Shown here piece after piece: positions 24,013 to 26,504 of a stretch of 26,504 nucleotides of DNA (positions are counted from its first letter, which is position 1; every line of letters starts with the position of its first letter). The stretch covers positions 58,162-84,665 of the forward strand of contig DHGT01000017.1 in the NCBI GenBank assembly GCA_002402905.1. Reading direction: 5' to 3'. This DNA comes from Desulfatitalea sp. UBA4791 (lineage in GTDB: Bacteria; Desulfobacterota; Desulfobacteria; Desulfobacterales; Desulfosarcinaceae). Position numbers and translations under genes: made by a program. Under the pieces are notes generated by a model. That model ran no database searches. It had not been told where the DNA came from and worked only from the letters and a program-made list of their open reading frames with translations.

Positions 24013-25789
24013 CGGCGCCTCCTTGTATCCGGTTGACCAGGCGGTAGAAAACGCCCCGTTCGGCCATCAGCGCTGCGTAGGTGTCGCACGCCACGATCCG
24101 GCCGTCGGCCACGACCGCGATGCGATCCATTCCGGTCAGCGCGGCCAGTCGATGGGTCGCCATCAGCACGGTGCGGTCACGGGGCAGACGCCCCAGGGCG
24201 GCCATGATCATCCCGGCGCTGACCGGGTCCAGACCGGCGGTGGGTTCGTCGAGCACCAGGATCGGCGCCGCTTTCAACCAGGCTCGGGCCAGGGCCACGC
24301 GTTGGGCCTGGCCGCGGGAAAGACCGTAGCCACCTTCGCCGACCCGTGTGTCGAGGCCCTCCGGCAGGCGATCGGCGAATTCCAGCACACCGGTCGCCTG
24401 TGCGGCGGCTTGGACATCAGCGCCATCGGCTCCCCGACGGCCCATGAGCATGTTCTCCCGGATGGTGCCGAAAAACAGGACCGGATGCTGACCGACCCAC
24501 GCAAAGGCGTCCTGCCGCCGTTCCGGGGCCAGATCCAGCAACGGTACCCCGTTGGCCGATATTCGGCCTTCTTCGGGATGTACGAATCCCAATATGGCGT
24601 TCAGCAGCGATGTTTTCCCGGCACCGCTTTCACCCACCAGCGCGATGCGCTGGCCGGCGGGAATGTCGAGACTGATGTCGAAAAGGACCTCCCGAGCCGC
24701 ATCGGGGTATCGCAGGCAGAGGTTTTCGATGCGCAGGTCGATGCGGTCGCCGGTGATGGTGCATTGTGAGGTCGCTGCTTCGGGCAGGGGGGTGGCGAGG
24801 ATTTTCAGGATCTCTTCGGCGGCGCCGGCAGCTTGGGCGCGGGTGTGGTAATGGACGCCCAACTCCCGCAGGGGGTGGTAGAACTCCGGGGCCAGCAGCA
24901 GGATGAAGAGCCCCCCGTATAGCGTCAGGGGGCGGTCCCAGGCACCGAAATCGTAATACCCCAGGAAGCTCATGCCGAGATAGACGGCCACCAGGGCGAT
25001 GGCAATGGCGCTGAAGAACTCGAGCACCGCCGACGACAAAAATGCCACCCGCAGCACGCGCATGGTCTGCGCCCGATAGGTGCCGGCCGTTTCGGCCACC
25101 CGGTCGGCCTCGGCATGGGCACGGTCGAAGAGTTTGAGGGTCGGCAATCCCTGCAGGGCATCCAGAAAATGGGCGCTGAGGCGGGCCAGGGCGGTGAAGT
25201 AACGCTGGCTGATGCTTCGGGCGCCCATGCCGACGAGCACCATGAAAAACGGAATCAGCGGCGCGGTGACCAGCAACAGGCCGCCGGCCGCCCAGCTGAT
25301 GGGAAAGACAAATGCCAGGATGGCCAGCGGCACGGCCACGGCCAGGGCCAGCTGGGGCAGGTAATGGGCGAAAAAGCCATGCAGGCCCTCGACCTGCTCC
25401 ATGACCGCACTGGTCAGCGCGCCGCCGGCGTGACCGGCGGCATACACAGGACCGAGGCGGGTGATGTGATCGACCAGCGCCATGCGCACCTGGCCGCGAA
25501 CCTGGGCCCCGGCCCGAAAACCGGCTTTTTCCCGGCCCCAGACCAGCGCGGCTTTGACGATGGCGGCCGCTATCAGCACGAAGAAATAGAACAGCAACTC
25601 TTCCCTCGGCCTGCCGTCGATGACCACGGCATGAACGATGCGCGCCAGGCACCCGGCCTGGATGATCAACACCATGCCGGCGGCCACCCCCAATCCGATG
25701 GAGACGGTGATCCACGGCATGGCCGGTCTGGCCCGCGCCAGAAGCCAGCGCAGCCCCTGGTGGGAGATGGCATCGTTGTCGGACGACAT
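23996..25789 (-). CDS. cydD: ABC exporter subunit CydD
   Basis: This 597-residue partner of CydC heads the cyd operon. Six membrane helices are followed by an ATPase domain with Walker A GESGAGKT, a Q-loop WVGQHP, signature LSRGQAQR and Walker B ILVLDEP. The arginine in place of the second glycine of LSGGQ is commonly seen in CydD. The membrane part contains the CydD-like LLLAPEFYHPLRELGVHYH segment. The ATG at 25789 has GAGGA about 13 bases upstream, which is a long spacing, so translation may be weak or the start slightly different. Confidence 0.9.
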   Translation of the reverse strand: MSSDNDAISHQGLRWLLARARPAMPWITVSIGLGVAAGMVLIIQAGCLARIVHAVVIDGRPREELLFYFFVLIAAAIVKAALVWGREKAGFRAGAQVRGQVRMALVDHITRLGPVYAAGHAGGALTSAVMEQVEGLHGFFAHYLPQLALAVAVPLAILAFVFPISWAAGGLLLVTAPLIPFFMVLVGMGARSISQRYFTALARLSAHFLDALQGLPTLKLFDRAHAEADRVAETAGTYRAQTMRVLRVAFLSSAVLEFFSAIAIALVAVYLGMSFLGYYDFGAWDRPLTLYGGLFILLLAPEFYHPLRELGVHYHTRAQAAGAAEEILKILATPLPEAATSQCTITGDRIDLRIENLCLRYPDAAREVLFDISLDIPAGQRIALVGESGAGKTSLLNAILGFVHPEEGRISANGVPLLDLAPERRQDAFAWVGQHPVLFFGTIRENMLMGRRGADGADVQAAAQATGVLEFADRLPEGLDTRVGEGGYGLSRGQAQRVALARAWLKAAPILVLDEPTAGLDPVSAGMIMAALGRLPRDRTVLMATHRLAALTGMDRIAVVADGRIVACDTYAALMAERGVFYRLVNRIQGGADDLAP

Positions 25790-25842
25790 ATCAGGCGGTC
25801 ACTTTCCTCTAGGCGTTGCAGACGGGGGTTCAAGGCAGGAGG

Positions 25843-25870
25843 ATCATACATGAGCCTCGGAGATTTTCAA
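25843..25870 (-). promoter_or_regulatory. Sigma-70-like promoter of cydDCAB
   Basis: TTGAAA (25870-25865) and TATGAT (25848-25843), each five of six, have a 16-base spacer and lie about 55 bases upstream of the cydD start. The interval to the divergent QueG-like gene (25790-25946) also holds a weaker plus-strand candidate, TTGCTA-N18-TATCCT (25886-25915). I found no clear FNR site. Confidence 0.55.
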
Positions 25871-25946
25871 GTATTCGAACCCCCCTTGCTATCTGCCATC
25901 CGCATCGGGTATCCTGAATCATCAAATACACACAACAGGAGCGGAC

Positions 25947-26250
25947 ATGATTTCCAAAGCGGATGTGATCGCAAAGGCCATGGAACAGGGTTTCGATGAC
26001 GTCGGGTTCACTTCGGCCGAGCCGTTCGACACCCATCGAACCTTTCTGGAGCAGCACCAGAACGAGTACGGATGGGTCGAGGCGAGCGGCTTGGGGTTGC
26101 TCCAGGGAACCGATCCCAAGAGCACCCTGGCCGGGGCCGAGACGATCGTCGTATTGATGGAGGCCTATTTCAAGATGGCCAATCCGACCTTTCTGGAGGC
26201 CCATTTCGGGCGCTGTTATCTGGACGACGACCGGGTCACCAAAGACGGTC
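25947..26250 (+). pseudogene. Truncated QueG-like (epoxyqueuosine reductase family) gene
   Basis: The first ~101 codons read like the N-terminus of a QueG/reductive-dehalogenase-like protein: FDDVGFTSAEPFD, GLLQGTDPKSTLAGAETIVVLM, then LDDDRVTKDGL. AGGAG precedes the ATG. After about 26250 the frame turns into Arg-rich, low-complexity sequence with no family similarity, and no Fe-S cysteine motif follows. The family is normally over 300 residues and ends in two [4Fe-4S] motifs, so this copy has lost most of its length. The cause may be a deletion in the genome or a misjoin in assembly. Confidence 0.6.
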
Positions 26251-26256
26251 TGGCCG

Positions 26257-26331
26257 AAGCTGGCCGAACTCGAGCGCCTGTCCCAAGGGATCGTGCTGGA
26301 AGAGGTGACGGCGGCGATTCAAGCCGCCTGA
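26257..26331 (+). pseudogene. Orphan 3' tail of another gene
   Basis: In a different frame from the QueG-like segment, codons from 26257 read KLAELERLSQGIVLEEV and end in TGA at 26331. The stretch looks like the helical C-terminus of a real protein whose upstream part is missing. I do not recognise the family. It lies next to cheR, so it may derive from a chemotaxis gene, but that is only a neighbourhood guess. Confidence 0.35.
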
Positions 26332-26358
26332 TAACCGCAGATGGCGTTGGTCTTGGTG

Positions 26359-26504
26359 CTACAGCTTTCGATACACCGTCGTGGCGATCTGCCGCAGCGG
26401 CAGGTTGAAGCCGTTTAGGGTCTCCGAGTGACCCATGAAGAGATAGCCGCCCGGCTTGAGGCATCGGCATAACCGCGATAGCACGGCCTCCTGGGTGGGG
26501 CGGT
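26359..26504 (-). CDS. cheR: CheR-type chemotaxis methyltransferase, C-terminal end only
   Basis: The last 48 codons of a gene enter from the right edge and stop at the TAG at 26361-26359. They contain LKPGGYLFMGHSETL, the characteristic late strand of CheR methyltransferases, and end in TTVYRKL, as CheR proteins usually do. CheR methylates glutamates on chemoreceptors using S-adenosylmethionine. The catalytic N-terminal two thirds lie outside the window, so domain fusions cannot be judged. Confidence 0.85.
   Translation of the reverse strand, partial: RPTQEAVLSRLCRCLKPGGYLFMGHSETLNGFNLPLRQIATTVYRKL

Noticed and set aside
24300..24340. Altered ABC signature LSRGQ in CydD as a damaged site
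   Set aside because: This variation is common in CydD proteins and the other ATPase motifs are intact.
26304..26327. GGCGGC/GCCGCC hairpin as a terminator
   Set aside because: It lies inside the orphan coding tail, has only six base pairs, and has no T run on either side.

Overview
This window is high-GC DNA that looks like the chromosome of an anaerobic, probably sulfate-reducing bacterium of the Desulfobacterota (Desulfosarcina/Desulfobacterales-like). The reasons are a complete Rnf operon with a cluster-rich RnfB, a cytoplasmic molybdopterin enzyme with a ferredoxin-like partner, apparent selenocysteine use, and a cytochrome bd operon suited to oxygen protection. The lineage is an inference from gene content. 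I see no rRNA, tRNA, insertion sequence, prophage or CRISPR array.

Region 1 (49-9062, all minus strand) is one tightly packed operon. In transcription order it holds a Mo-bisPGD oxidoreductase, a four-cluster Fe-S subunit, rnfC, rnfD, rnfG, rnfE, rnfA, rnfB and a membrane-tethered IscU/NifU-like protein. Most junctions overlap or are only a few bases apart. The outstanding feature is rnfB. Its reading frame contains an in-frame TGA exactly where the first cysteine of the N-terminal [4Fe-4S] motif belongs. The TGA is followed by a hairpin that meets the usual bacterial SECIS rules, so RnfB is probably a selenoprotein. RnfA also carries an unusual N-terminal lipoprotein-like, Ig-like extension of about 120 residues.

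Region 2 (9063-13496) begins with a gene-free stretch holding a TCGTAC hexamer repeat and a sigma-54-like promoter for region 1. It is followed by a three-gene minus-strand operon with its own strong sigma-70-like promoter: a Usp-Usp-histone deacetylase fusion, a small cysteine-rich protein, and a polytopic GT-C-like membrane protein.

Region 3 (13496-15778, minus) is aroF-aroB for the first two shikimate-pathway steps. In front of it lies a complete attenuation leader: a promoter, a 27-codon leader peptide with Trp-Trp and a third Trp, alternative RNA pairings, and an intrinsic terminator with nine T residues.

Region 4 (15911-19651, plus) encodes a secreted Ig-like protein, a hotdog thioesterase, a LysE-family exporter and FtsH. 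A bidirectional hairpin separates ftsH from the convergent cyd operon.

Region 5 (19708-25870, minus) is cydDCAB: the ABC exporter needed to mature cytochrome bd, then the two oxidase subunits. The right edge (25947-26504) holds a truncated QueG-like reductase joined to a foreign tail, and the 3' end of a cheR gene running out of the window.
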